Counted from the stretch's first letter, positions 10,521-20,213 are shown. The stretch is DNA of 64,000 nt from CAVRZJ01 sp964594125 (GCA_964594125.1 CAZQLL010000009.1:1-64000), one strand, 5' to 3'. A program made the numbers and translations. Notes: generated from the letters alone by a model not told the origin.

Positions 10521-11351
10521 ATGGACCTGCAGCCCGATCGTCGCCGCGTTGTAGCCGCACTCACCGGAGCCGGTGCGCTCGCCGGGCTCGCAGGCCTTGC
10601 GGGTGTCGCGGCGCTGCCGGACCAGGCCGCCGGCGCGTCGACCGGTGCCGGACCCGCGGAGCCGCCGGCGGTGCCGGTCGAGGCGATCGGCACGGTCCCG
10701 TGGCCCTATCGGCAGCTCGAGCCGGACGCCGTCGCCGAGCGCGCGTTCTCCGTCTACCAGAAGGGTCTGTGCATGCTCGGCGCGTTCGAGCCGATCGTGC
10801 GCGGGGTCGCGGAGCGCCTCGGCCCCCCGTACACGTCGTTCCCGTTCGCGATGTTCGCCTACGGGGCGGGCGGCGTCGCCGGGTGGGGGACGCTGTGCGG
10901 CTGCCTGAACGGCGCCGCTGCCGCGTTCGCGCTGCTCTCCGCGCAGCCGGCGCCGCTGACCTCGGCGCTGTTCACGTGGTACGAGAGCGAGGCGATCCCG
11001 GACTTCGCGCCGCGCGGCGCCAGGTTCACGAGCGCGCCCGCGGTGGCGGGGTCGGTGCTCTGCCACGCATCGGTGACGCGCTGGTGCACCGCATCGGGCA
11101 GGAAGTTCTCGTCACCCGAACGGTTCGAGCGCTGCGGCGCGCTCGCCGCCTCGGTGGCGCGCAAGGCGGTGATGCTGCTGAACGCGCAGGCGGCGGGAAC
11201 GCTCGCCGCGCCGCCGCCGGCGCCGGCGACCGCCGAGTGCCTGCGGTGCCACGGGGGCAGGGGGGACGTCGGCAACGCCAGCGGCCGGATGTCGTGCGCC
11301 CCGTGCCACACCCCGGCCGAGCTGGCCGCGCGCGAGCACCCGAAAGCCTGA
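10521..11351 (+). CDS. Split-Soret-type cytochrome c, C_GCAxxG_C_C family
   Basis: A 276-residue exported protein. The N-terminus (RRRVVAALTGAGALAGLAGL) looks like a Tat signal, suggesting folded export with cofactor. The middle carries CGCLNG near residue 126 (the C_GC..G motif) and then CHASVTRWC. The C-terminus has two heme-binding CxxCH motifs, CLRCH at 240-244 and CAPCH at 259-263. This arrangement matches split-Soret cytochrome c proteins described from Desulfovibrio. The likely role is periplasmic electron transfer or redox sensing; the partner is unknown. GGAGGTGAC precedes the ATG. Confidence 0.75.
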   Translation: MDLQPDRRRVVAALTGAGALAGLAGLAGVAALPDQAAGASTGAGPAEPPAVPVEAIGTVPWPYRQLEPDAVAERAFSVYQKGLCMLGAFEPIVRGVAERLGPPYTSFPFAMFAYGAGGVAGWGTLCGCLNGAAAAFALLSAQPAPLTSALFTWYESEAIPDFAPRGARFTSAPAVAGSVLCHASVTRWCTASGRKFSSPERFERCGALAASVARKAVMLLNAQAAGTLAAPPPAPATAECLRCHGGRGDVGNASGRMSCAPCHTPAELAAREHPKA

Positions 11352-11425
11352 AGGCGTCGCCGCAGCCAGTCCCCACGACGCACGTAACGTCGCCGCTCGA
11401 GGCGGCAGGGGCAGCCGCAGCGACC

Positions 11426-12100
11426 CTACCTCAGCGTGAGCTCGGCCGGCATGATTGCGGGGTCGTTCGAAACGTTGTCGATCAGCAGGACGCAGGCGTG
11501 GAGGAGGGCATTTGGGGTGTTCACCTCCACGGTTATGGCGCCGTGCGACACCGGGCCGGTGGCGAGGGTCTGGTGGATCTTGTCGAGGCGGGACTGCTCG
11601 TAGGCGCGCACGGAGAGCGTCTTGGTGCCGATCAGGGCGCCGTCGTCGCCGAACAGGCGCACCGTGACGGAGACGGAGAACGGGGAGGCGCTGGCGAAGC
11701 CGAGGTTGACACGGTAGCCGGCCTTGGGGTCGGGGGAGTAGGTGAGGTGGTGGAACACCCCTCGCGTCGTCGGTGTGAGTGCCGCGGACGGCGGCAGCGC
11801 GGAAACGATGGCGCCGAAGGTGCCGGTCTTGGCGGTGCCGATATTGTAGAAGCGGGAGTTGACCAGCGCAGCTCCAGAGCAGAAGCAGATGCCGAGGGCG
11901 GCGTTGGCGGCGGGGAGCATGGCGCCGAGGATGTCGGGGATGCGCAGTGTCTGGCCGGGCAGCACGGCGACGTTCATGGCGGAGGGGGAGAGGTTGGCCT
12001 GGCCGGGCTTGAGCAGGGCGATGTCCACGGAGGCCGGCTCGGTGCCGACGTTGTAGAGGTCGAGATGGGAGCCTCCTGTGACACGGCTGCACTGCTTCGA
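11426..12100 (-). pseudogene. Out-of-frame C-terminal module after the SBBP/PKD gene
   Basis: The last 220 or so codons of a long minus-strand frame encode a clear relative of the module that ends the M6 and S8 proteases: HLDLYNVGTEPASV, NSRFYNIG, TGTFGA, YRVNLGF, a conserved E in RAYEQSR, and a final DNVSNDP. It lacks the usual WVPV...WRSD opening and has no plausible start codon or ribosome-binding site. It lies directly downstream of the SBBP/PKD gene but in another frame. The simplest reading is that it was, or still is, the C-terminus of that protein, cut off by an indel or sequencing error near 12100-12165. A separate gene is less likely. Confidence 0.5.
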
Positions 12101-12162
12101 CTCTACCCCTGCCGCTGCCAGTCGGAGGCAGCACGGGTACCCTTTCGTCCGGTCGGTCGCCG

Positions 12163-15100
12163 TCAGCGCCGCAGGTGGCGGCGCACCGGGGCGACCGGCG
12201 GCATGGCGACATCGATGACGCCGCTGCGGCCGCCGACGCTGGCGCCCGCGGCAGTCGTCACCTGCCAGAGGTAGCGGCCCGCGGCCGTCCACGTGTGCTG
12301 CGGGCTCGGCTGCGTGCTCGTCGGCGTCCCGTCGCCGAAGTCCCAGGCGTAACCGACGGGACCCGCGCACCCGACCGGTGTGGCCGTCGCGCTGAGCAGA
12401 GCGGCGACGCCGGCGAGCGGGGAGCCGGGCACGCTCGCATCGCAGGTCACGCTGCAGCCGATCGTGCCGGGCAGCGTTCGCTCGATGCGCACGTCGTCGA
12501 CGTAGACGCCCTCCCGCTGCACGACCGCGTCGGAGTCGAAGAAGAAGGCGAGCCACACCTGGGGGCTGCCGAGCGGCGTGATGGCGCCGACCGACGCCAG
12601 GTCGAGCTCGCGCGTCTGCCAGCCCGTTGCAGTGCCCGAGGTGCGGCTGCCGTAGAAGCTCGTGCCGTTGACGGACACCGCCCAGGAGAACCAGTCCCAG
12701 TTCGTCTCGGTGTCGAGCCAGTAGGCGAAGGTGGCGCGGGCGGCGGTGGCCCCGGCGAGCGAGAACGGTCCGAACACCATGCCGGTGTCCATGCTCGCGT
12801 AGTACGGCCCGCCGGCTGGCGCGGCCGGGGTGCCGCCGCCCGCGCAGTAGGCGCTCCTCGCTCCCGCCGCCGCGCGATGGGTCGACGGTCCCCAGTGCGT
12901 CGCCGTCGGTGGCGAGACCGCCCACGCACCGGGGAAGTCGCCCTCGAAGCCGTCCGCGAGCACCACCTCGACCTGCTGGGCGCTGACTGCCACCGTCCCC
13001 GACTGCACGCAGCGCGCGCCGTCGGCCTCGGCGAGCATGGTCCAGGCGTATGTGCCGGGCGCCGCGTACGCGTGGCTGGCCGCAGGCCCGACGAACACGG
13101 CGCTGCCGTCGCCGTACGCCCAGCGGACGGTGGGAGCGTCGTGGCAGAGCGTCGGCGTGACGGACCCCGAGAACGGCACGGCAGCGCCGGTGCCGGCGCT
13201 CGCCGCGACGGTGGCGCCGCAGGCGAGAGAGCACGGCGGCGGCGAAGCGATGGCGATCTGACCGCTGCGCGTGCAGGTGCCGTCGCCCGCGCTGGCGGTC
13301 ATCTGCCACGGGTAGGTGCCGGGCGCGGCGTACGCGTGGCTCGGATCCTCCTCGGAGGCGAGCGGCGAGCCGTCGCCGAACGACCACGAGAACCCCACCG
13401 GCCCGCCGCCACAGTAGCTGGCCGTGGCGGTCCCCTGGAACGCCGACACGAAGCCGGCGAACCCCGTAGCAGGCACCACGGCGTCGCAGGTGACGGTGCA
13501 GGGGGGCGGCGGCGACACCACGATCGTGCCGGTGCGCACGCACGACACCCCGGCGGTGCTCGCCGTCAGCGTCCAGGTGTAGGTGCCGGCGGCGGCGTAG
13601 GTGTGCGACGGGCTGGTCTGCGTCGAGGTGACGCCGTCCCCGAAGTCCCACAGGTAGCTCGGCCACGAGGGCGTGCAGTGGTCGGTGGCTGCCGAGCCGG
13701 CGAACGCCACCGGCACCAGCGCCTGCCCCGTCGCCGGCACGGTGGCCGAGCAGCTCACCAGGCACTGCGGCGCCACCGCCTCGATGCGCACGTCGTCGAC
13801 GTACGAGCCCTCGTCCTGCCAGATCGAGTCGGACGTGAAGCGGAAGGCGAACCAGACCGCCGGCTGGCCGATCACCACCGGGCCGGACAGGCCGGCGAGA
13901 TCGACCTGCGCCAGCTTCCAGCCGCCGCTGTCGCGCGGCATGTCGGGGCCCCAGGTGAACGTCTGTCCGTCGGTGGAGACGCCCCAGCGGAGGTAGTCCC
14001 AGACGTGGTTCTTCGTCCAGTACGCGAACGTGGCGCGCGCGACCGCGGTGCCGGCGAGCGAGAACGGGCCGTAGACGAGGCGGGTGTCCATTCCGGTCGT
14101 GTACTGGCCGCCCGGCGCGGCAGGCGACGTGCCGCCGCCGGCGCACCAGGCGCTCGTCGCGCCTTCGGCGGCGCGGTGCGTGGAAGGCCCCCACGCCTGT
14201 CCCGAGGCCGGCGTGACCGACCACGAGGCCAGCCCCATCTCGAAGTCGTCGGCGAACAGCGTCGGCGGCGCGAAGACGCGGACGACACCGGTGCGGGTGC
14301 AGGCGACGCCGTCGGCCGTGACCGTGACCGTCCAGGTGTAGACGCCGCCGGCCGCGTACGCGTGCTCCGGGCTCTGGAGCGTCGAGATCGCCGAGCCGTC
14401 GCCGAAGTCCCATGCGTACGTCGCTGCGCCGAGGCAGTCGGCGAGCCCGGGCTCGGCGTGGAACGGCAGCGGCGCGCCGACGGCGCCGGCGCCGGGGACG
14501 GCGGCGGCGCATGCGACCGTGCAACCGACCTTGATCTCGCCGGAAACGGTGCGGGTCAATCCCTGATAGCTCACCGTCAGCGTCCATCTGAACGTCCCGG
14601 CCGTTGCGAAGGTGTGGACGGAGTCCTCCTGGAACGCGTGCGGCGAGCCGTCGCCGAAGTCCCACTCGAAGGCGGCCGCGCCCGCGCATCCCGTTGCCGC
14701 CAGCGTCGCCGCGAGGGTGACGGGCGTCGCCAGCGGCGCGCCGGCGGGGACGTCGGTGGAAAACTCGAAACGGCACCCTGAGTGCGCGAGGCGCGTCACG
14801 AAGGCGTCGTCGGCGCCGGCCAGCGCGGCCTGGAACGGGCTCGCAACCGGGAAGTCGGCTGACGTCGTGCCGCCGGCGATCACGACATCGCCGGCGGGGT
14901 GCAGGGCGACGCCGCCCACACTCTCGGTTCCGGCCCCGCCGAGGTACGTCGAGACGACGAGGCTCTGGCCCGAGGCGCCAAGCGTGACGACGAACGCGTC
15001 GGCGATCGCGCCTTGTGTTCCCGCGTTGCAGGCGCCGTCGCTGCCGCAGGTCGCGTCGAGCGCTCCCGGGCCGACCGGGAAGTCCGGCGAGGCGGTGCTG

Positions 15101-16989
15101 CCGACGACGACTGCGTGCCCCGCAGTGTCGACCTGGATCGCCCTGCCGACGTCCGCGCCGGCGCCACCCAAGTAGGTGGCCCACAGCGGCCCGGAGCCGT
15201 CCGGCGCAACCTTGGCGACGAAGACGTCGGGCTTCGCGCTGCCGCCCGCGCCGTCGCAGGCGCCGTCGCTGCCGCAGGTGCGGTCGAAGGCGCCGGACGT
15301 GGCCGGCAGCGACGGCGACGTGGTCGTGCCGACGACGTACGCGGTGCCGGCGCCGTCGGCCGCCACGGCGGTGGCCGGCAGCGCGACCGTCCACAGCGCC
15401 GCGGATGCGTCGGCGGCAACCTTCCAGAGCCGTCCGGAGGTGGCGACGAGGGTGCCGCCGTCGGGCGCGAGCGCGATCCCCGTGACGGCGTCGTCGATCC
15501 CGGACTGGCCGACGAAGGTGAAGAACTCGTACGCTCGCGCGGCGAGGTCGACCCGCGCCAGCACGCCGAGCGTGCACTCGTGCACCAGCGGCGTGCCGAC
15601 GCGGCACATCCCTCCGGTCGACGCGCTGCGGCTGGTCCAGTAGCCAGCCGGAGAGGCCGGCAGGCTCCACGACGAGGTCCATCCACCCACCGTGACCTTG
15701 CCGTCGGCGCCGACGGCCACGTCGGTCGCCTCGCCGAAGCCGCCGGAGGGGCCGAGGTGCGACGAGAAGAGCAGCGTCCCGGCAGGGGACAGCTTCGTCA
15801 GGAACAGGTCGCCGGAGGCGGAGTCGGGCAGCGGGTCGAGGGTGGGGAAGTCGGTCGAGAACGAGCGCCCGACGACGTGGGCGTTGCCGGCGGCGTCGAC
15901 CGCGATGGCGTAGGCGCGGTCGTCCGACGTACCGCCGAGATACGTCGAGTAGAGCAGCGTGCGGCCGTCGGGAGACAGCTTGGTGACGAAGGAGTCCTGG
16001 CACAGCGGCATCGTGTAGGAAAGGCTCGGCGGCGGGTAGATCGCGACGTTGCACTGCGGCGACTGCGGCTGCGGCCTGGAGCCCTGCTGTGCGCTCGCGA
16101 GCGGAAAGTCGAGCGAGAACGTCTTGCCGGTGACGTAGATGTTGCCGGCCGGGTCGACCGCGACGTCGCGCGCCTCGTCGGCGAGGTTGCCCCCGAGGAA
16201 CGTCGAGAAGGCGAGCACGACCGGGTCGATGATCAGGGGCGCCGAGGCGTCGTAGTCGCCGACGTCGAAGCCGACCATGGCGCCGCCCTTGAGAACGAAG
16301 CGCCCGGCGACCTGGTGCCTGACGCCGCCCTCGTCCTGGTAGAGCGACGGCGCGCGCTGGACGAGCGTGCCGTCCCCGAGGCAGAGGGTGAGGTTGCCCT
16401 CGGGGTCGAGCGACAGCGGTCCGGCGCCGTCGAACGCCAGCAGGATCGCCGCCGGATCGGCGCCGGGAGCGACGACGAGGTCGTACTCGAGACCGCCGGG
16501 GTCGCCGCGATACTCGACGTCGATGCCCGGGTAGACGTCGCGGAAGCGGATGCGCGCGTAGGTCGGGACCGCCTCGATCCATGCCGCCGGATCGCCGCCG
16601 GCGTAGTAGCTGACGTGGCCCGGAAGCCGGTCGCACGCCTCGGCGCGCGCTCCCGGGTCGCCGCCAGCGAAGCGAAGGCCGACGACGGCTGGCTCGCCGC
16701 CGTTCCGCCCGGGCAGCACCGTCACCCTCGCGGCGGCGCCGCCGATCTCCGCGAGCAAGCCGGGACTGCGGGCGACGAAGGCGGCCGCGGCCTGCGCCTG
16801 GCCGCGGTTGGGCTCGAACGCGAGCGGCAGGGCGCGGCCGGGCGACGCCACGTGCAGGGAACCGGCATCGGCCGGAGGCGCTGGGGCCGGCCAGCCGGAG
16901 GCGGCCGCAGGCATCGCGCAGCTTCCGAGGAGCAGGCCCGCGGCGAAGCCGCACCGCCGTGCGCACCGGGGGGGGGCGATTCGCGCCAT
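12163..16989 (-). CDS. Giant secreted SBBP-repeat and PKD-domain protein
   Basis: A 1608-residue secreted protein. An N-terminal domain typical of SBBP proteins (about 30-250, with FEPNRGQ and VSYYAGG) precedes at least five seven-bladed-propeller-type SBBP repeats (about 260-720) of the pattern ST(F/Y)LGG...D.AGN..V.G.T.S.DFP. Then come PKD domains (six W(D/S)FGDG-like motifs) interleaved with two W-rich beta modules starting DDFE and DGFE. The ATG at 16989 has GAGGTG 4 bases upstream, and a 9-bp hairpin (17002-17022) sits just before it. The N-terminus contains LLLGSC, so it may be a lipoprotein or have an ordinary signal peptide. Likely role: surface adhesion or polymer binding. The C-terminal module seems lost to a frameshift. 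Confidence 0.85.
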   Translation of the reverse strand: MARIAPPRCARRCGFAAGLLLGSCAMPAAASGWPAPAPPADAGSLHVASPGRALPLAFEPNRGQAQAAAAFVARSPGLLAEIGGAAARVTVLPGRNGGEPAVVGLRFAGGDPGARAEACDRLPGHVSYYAGGDPAAWIEAVPTYARIRFRDVYPGIDVEYRGDPGGLEYDLVVAPGADPAAILLAFDGAGPLSLDPEGNLTLCLGDGTLVQRAPSLYQDEGGVRHQVAGRFVLKGGAMVGFDVGDYDASAPLIIDPVVLAFSTFLGGNLADEARDVAVDPAGNIYVTGKTFSLDFPLASAQQGSRPQPQSPQCNVAIYPPPSLSYTMPLCQDSFVTKLSPDGRTLLYSTYLGGTSDDRAYAIAVDAAGNAHVVGRSFSTDFPTLDPLPDSASGDLFLTKLSPAGTLLFSSHLGPSGGFGEATDVAVGADGKVTVGGWTSSWSLPASPAGYWTSRSASTGGMCRVGTPLVHECTLGVLARVDLAARAYEFFTFVGQSGIDDAVTGIALAPDGGTLVATSGRLWKVAADASAALWTVALPATAVAADGAGTAYVVGTTTSPSLPATSGAFDRTCGSDGACDGAGGSAKPDVFVAKVAPDGSGPLWATYLGGAGADVGRAIQVDTAGHAVVVGSTASPDFPVGPGALDATCGSDGACNAGTQGAIADAFVVTLGASGQSLVVSTYLGGAGTESVGGVALHPAGDVVIAGGTTSADFPVASPFQAALAGADDAFVTRLAHSGCRFEFSTDVPAGAPLATPVTLAATLAATGCAGAAAFEWDFGDGSPHAFQEDSVHTFATAGTFRWTLTVSYQGLTRTVSGEIKVGCTVACAAAVPGAGAVGAPLPFHAEPGLADCLGAATYAWDFGDGSAISTLQSPEHAYAAGGVYTWTVTVTADGVACTRTGVVRVFAPPTLFADDFEMGLASWSVTPASGQAWGPSTHRAAEGATSAWCAGGGTSPAAPGGQYTTGMDTRLVYGPFSLAGTAVARATFAYWTKNHVWDYLRWGVSTDGQTFTWGPDMPRDSGGWKLAQVDLAGLSGPVVIGQPAVWFAFRFTSDSIWQDEGSYVDDVRIEAVAPQCLVSCSATVPATGQALVPVAFAGSAATDHCTPSWPSYLWDFGDGVTSTQTSPSHTYAAAGTYTWTLTASTAGVSCVRTGTIVVSPPPPCTVTCDAVVPATGFAGFVSAFQGTATASYCGGGPVGFSWSFGDGSPLASEEDPSHAYAAPGTYPWQMTASAGDGTCTRSGQIAIASPPPCSLACGATVAASAGTGAAVPFSGSVTPTLCHDAPTVRWAYGDGSAVFVGPAASHAYAAPGTYAWTMLAEADGARCVQSGTVAVSAQQVEVVLADGFEGDFPGAWAVSPPTATHWGPSTHRAAAGARSAYCAGGGTPAAPAGGPYYASMDTGMVFGPFSLAGATAARATFAYWLDTETNWDWFSWAVSVNGTSFYGSRTSGTATGWQTRELDLASVGAITPLGSPQVWLAFFFDSDAVVQREGVYVDDVRIERTLPGTIGCSVTCDASVPGSPLAGVAALLSATATPVGCAGPVGYAWDFGDGTPTSTQPSPQHTWTAAGRYLWQVTTAAGASVGGRSGVIDVAMPPVAPVRRHLRR

Positions 16990-17224
16990 GGTGCACCTCG
17001 CGAGGCGCGCGGCGCGCGCCTCCAGTTCGTGCCAGGGCCCGGACGGTGCGGCCACGGACGAGAGGCGCCTCCTCCCGCCGTTCGCCGGCCGGCCATTGCG
17101 TTTCCAACTGTGTGCCCATGGAACGCGAAATGCAATACCTCCCGCTACGCCGCGGGTCGCGGACGCCTTCGCGCCGTCCCGGTGACCTGGGGCCGGGCAG
17201 AGGGCGCGACGGAGGGCGTGCGCG

Positions 17225-19999
17225 CTACCGGATCTCGAGCGCGTTGATCACCGCGTAGAGGTCGGCGCCGCCCCAGTCCTCGATGGCGAGATCGAGTGTC
17301 CCGTCGGTCACCGTGACCGCGAACGTCTCGACCCTGAATTCGCCCTTGGCGGTGCTCACCGTGGCGACCTGGCTGCCCTCGAGCGCCAGCCACATCTGGT
17401 CGTGCGCCGCCGCCGCGTCGCCCATCGTGATCGTCACCGCGTAGCGTCCGTTCAGCACATCGGCGGTGAACAGCGCCTCGCGGGTGACGTTGAGGTCCTG
17501 GCGCAGGGGAGTCCCCGTACCGCGGTCGCGGCTCGTCACGGTGCCGAACTGCCATCCGTAGCCCAGACCGTCGGCGTATCGTGTTTTCTCGGAGACCCGC
17601 ACCCAGCCGGGCTCGACGTTCGAGGTGGGAGTGCCGAAGTCGAAGCGCGGCACGACGGGCGGTCGAATCTCCACGGCGTTGAGCACGGAGTTGACGTCGG
17701 GCCCCTCGAGGTCGTCGAGGAGCAGCTCCAGGCGGTTGTCCGCGACGGCGGTGCGGTAGCGGCGGGTGACGAACTGGTTCTTCACAGTGGACACCGGGTC
17801 GAACGCCGAGCCCTGCGCCGACACGCCCATCATGTTGTGCGCTCCGGCCGCGTCCCCCATGGTCACCGCGACGTCGTACAGGCCATTGGGCAGGAAGGCC
17901 CCGAGCAGCGCGCGCGGCGAGAACGCCAGGTCGCGCGTGAGCGGGTCGGCGGTGCCGCGGTCGCGCGACTGCACGATCCCGCCCATCCATCCGAACGCCG
18001 CGCCCGGGGCGTAGGGCGTCGCGTGCGTGCCGCGCGCGTACCCGGCGGCGAGCGGTGACGCGGCCGTCCCGAGGTCGACCAATACCGGCAGCGCGGGCTC
18101 GATTGCGAGCGCGTTGATGACCACGTTGGGATCCGAGCCGCCGCCGTCGGCGAGCCAGAGATCGAGCCATTCGTCCTCGACGGCGGTCTCGAAGGTGAGC
18201 TGCTTGAACTCGTTGGCGGCGGTGCTCACGGTGGCGACCCAGACGTTCTCGAGGTGCACCGCCATCTGGCCGTGGCCGGCGACGGCGTCGCCCATCGTGA
18301 CCGTGACGCGGTAGCGGCCGTTGGGCAGGGCGACGCCGAAGTTGGCGGTCGTAGCGAAGCACAGGTCGCGGCGGAGGTCGTCGTTCGCCGTGCCGCGGTC
18401 GCGCGAGGCGACCGTGCCGTGCGTCCAGCCGAACCCGAGCCCGGCGGTGGACGCCGTCGCATGGGTGACTTGGGCGTAGCCTGCGGCGACGGGCGAGCCG
18501 GGTGTGCCGAAGTCGAAGCGCCGCGGCGCAAGCTCGTCGGCGCCGATGTCGATGCCGCCGAGGCCGGGCCGCGGCTCGCCGTCGATGTCGGCGGCGACGC
18601 CGGCATTGACGGCGGCGCCGATCGCCGCCGATCCCTCTCCGATGTGGAAGTCGCCGCCGGGCGCGTTGACGAACCGCGGGTCGCCGTCGATCGGGGTGGC
18701 GCCGCGGATGCCGTCGTCGGCGTTGTTCCAGAACAGTGTGTGAGCGGCGACGATTGCGCCGTTGGCCTGGGTTTCCAGGCCCGTAGCGTGGCCGCTGACG
18801 AGGTTGTTCGTCATGGTCGCCGTGCCGAACTCGTCGGCCAGTACGCCGACGGAGAGGCCGTTGCCGACGATGGTGTCGTGTTCGAGAAGCAGAACGGCAG
18901 GGTGCTCGACGTAGCCGACGACGTGTACGACCTGTTCGGTCGCAGCTCCGCCGACTACGACGTTGTTGACCATCGAGACGCCGCCACCGTATCCGTTGAC
19001 CACCTCCACCACCCGGGAGTCCGCCCCTGCACGCACCGTGTTGCCGGCAAGGGTGCCCGCGAAGAAGCCGAGGTACACCGCCGAGCCCGGGGCATCGCTC
19101 GACATCGCATTGCCGCGCAGGTGCGACTCGTGGTACCAGGTGAAGAAGGAGTTTCCGTGGTCGAGGCCGGGACGAGCCGATGCACGGTTGCCGATAAAGA
19201 CGTTGCGCTCGATCACCGAGGTGCTTCCCCATCCGGTGCACGCGACGCCGCCACCCCAGCCTACGTCGGCGCCGGTGGTGGCCACGTTCCCGATGATGCG
19301 GTTGTCAGACAACCTGACGCCGGTCCCGTACTTCACTGCGATGCCGCCCCCTTCCCCGGCGCTCGCGGTGCTGCCCAGGTTGTTCGCGATGAGGTTCCCG
19401 GTCACGGTCAGGTTGGTAAAGTAGCAGCAGGCCATGATCCCGCCACCGTGACCGACTCGCCAGCCGCCTGCAGGCGAGGCATCCGCTGTATTGTCCAGCA
19501 CGCGGTTGTTCGTGATGCTGACATGGTCGGCGCGGACGAACACCCCGCCCCCGCACGCCGCGTCGGCAGCGTCGTCGCACTCGGCTCCGGTGCCGGAGGC
19601 GTTCCCACGCCGGATGGTCAGCCCATCGAGCGTCACGCCTGCGGCGATGATCTTCACCACCCGCCGTGCGTTCTCGCCGTCGAGCACGCTCTCGTGGGCG
19701 ACCGGGTCGCGCACGACGGCGCCCGCCGGCGCCCCGCTCCAGCCGCCGAGCAGCGATACGGTCCTGTCGAGCAGCACGACCTGGGGGCCGGTCCCGGTGT
19801 AGACGCCGGCGGCGAGGTAGATCGAGTCGTTCGCGACGGCCCGTGCCAGCGCCGTCGCCAGCGAGCAGGGCGACGACTGCACGCACGCCGTGCCGCTCCC
19901 GTTCGGTTTGACGAAGAGATCGCCGGCGAGCGCGGGCGCTGCGGCGAGCAGGCACAGCACCAGCAGAACCGGGCGCGGACGGGCGGCTGTGTTCCTCAT
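17225..19999 (-). CDS. Secreted right-handed beta-helix protein with three malectin-like domains
   Basis: A 924-residue secreted protein. The signal peptide ends near APALAG. Residues about 27-480 form parallel beta-helix turns (ITNNRVLDN, VTGNLIANN and similar, DUF1565/pectate-lyase-like). Then follow three tandem copies of a 150-residue domain at about 490, 638 and 785. Each starts DFGTP or DLGTA and contains SRDRGT, PNG(R/L)Y.V.VTMGDA and a final (I/L)NA(L/V)EI. These resemble the malectin/CBM35-like domain of rhamnogalacturonan acetylesterases. The pattern suggests polysaccharide binding or cleavage, but no catalytic residues could be assigned. GGAGGT precedes the ATG. Confidence 0.8.
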   Translation of the reverse strand: MRNTAARPRPVLLVLCLLAAAPALAGDLFVKPNGSGTACVQSSPCSLATALARAVANDSIYLAAGVYTGTGPQVVLLDRTVSLLGGWSGAPAGAVVRDPVAHESVLDGENARRVVKIIAAGVTLDGLTIRRGNASGTGAECDDAADAACGGGVFVRADHVSITNNRVLDNTADASPAGGWRVGHGGGIMACCYFTNLTVTGNLIANNLGSTASAGEGGGIAVKYGTGVRLSDNRIIGNVATTGADVGWGGGVACTGWGSTSVIERNVFIGNRASARPGLDHGNSFFTWYHESHLRGNAMSSDAPGSAVYLGFFAGTLAGNTVRAGADSRVVEVVNGYGGGVSMVNNVVVGGAATEQVVHVVGYVEHPAVLLLEHDTIVGNGLSVGVLADEFGTATMTNNLVSGHATGLETQANGAIVAAHTLFWNNADDGIRGATPIDGDPRFVNAPGGDFHIGEGSAAIGAAVNAGVAADIDGEPRPGLGGIDIGADELAPRRFDFGTPGSPVAAGYAQVTHATASTAGLGFGWTHGTVASRDRGTANDDLRRDLCFATTANFGVALPNGRYRVTVTMGDAVAGHGQMAVHLENVWVATVSTAANEFKQLTFETAVEDEWLDLWLADGGGSDPNVVINALAIEPALPVLVDLGTAASPLAAGYARGTHATPYAPGAAFGWMGGIVQSRDRGTADPLTRDLAFSPRALLGAFLPNGLYDVAVTMGDAAGAHNMMGVSAQGSAFDPVSTVKNQFVTRRYRTAVADNRLELLLDDLEGPDVNSVLNAVEIRPPVVPRFDFGTPTSNVEPGWVRVSEKTRYADGLGYGWQFGTVTSRDRGTGTPLRQDLNVTREALFTADVLNGRYAVTITMGDAAAAHDQMWLALEGSQVATVSTAKGEFRVETFAVTVTDGTLDLAIEDWGGADLYAVINALEIR

Positions 20000-20117
20000 G
20001 GCGGACCTCCGGTATTACTGGGCAACATTACCTTACCATGACTTTACTCGGCGCCCGCTCGCACGGTCAGTGCATGACCATGCGCCCCCCGGCCAGCCCG
20101 GCAACCCGCGCGGGGGT

Positions 20118-20146
20118 TTGCTCGTATCCCGACCCGCGGCTATAGT
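20118..20146 (+). promoter_or_regulatory. Promoter of the M16 peptidase pair
   Basis: TTGCTC, a 17-bp spacer and TATAGT, about 68 bases before the ATG at 20214. Confidence 0.6.
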
Positions 20147-20213
20147 TGCCGACCGGAGCGTGCTTGTGATGGTCGTTACAAGCGACGCGAGGAAGCGGGG
20201 AAAGGAGCGTTCC

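Noticed and set aside
3240..10560. Long minus-strand open frames (for example 3240-5825, 5904-7463, 7345-10560)
   Set aside because: They lie opposite strong genes, are low-complexity Arg/Ala/Pro-rich, match no family and lack start signals. High GC content makes long false frames.
12163..17119. Continuous long frame through the whole SBBP/PKD region in the module's frame
   Set aside because: Only the last 220 codons make sense; the rest is the shifted reading of the SBBP/PKD gene.
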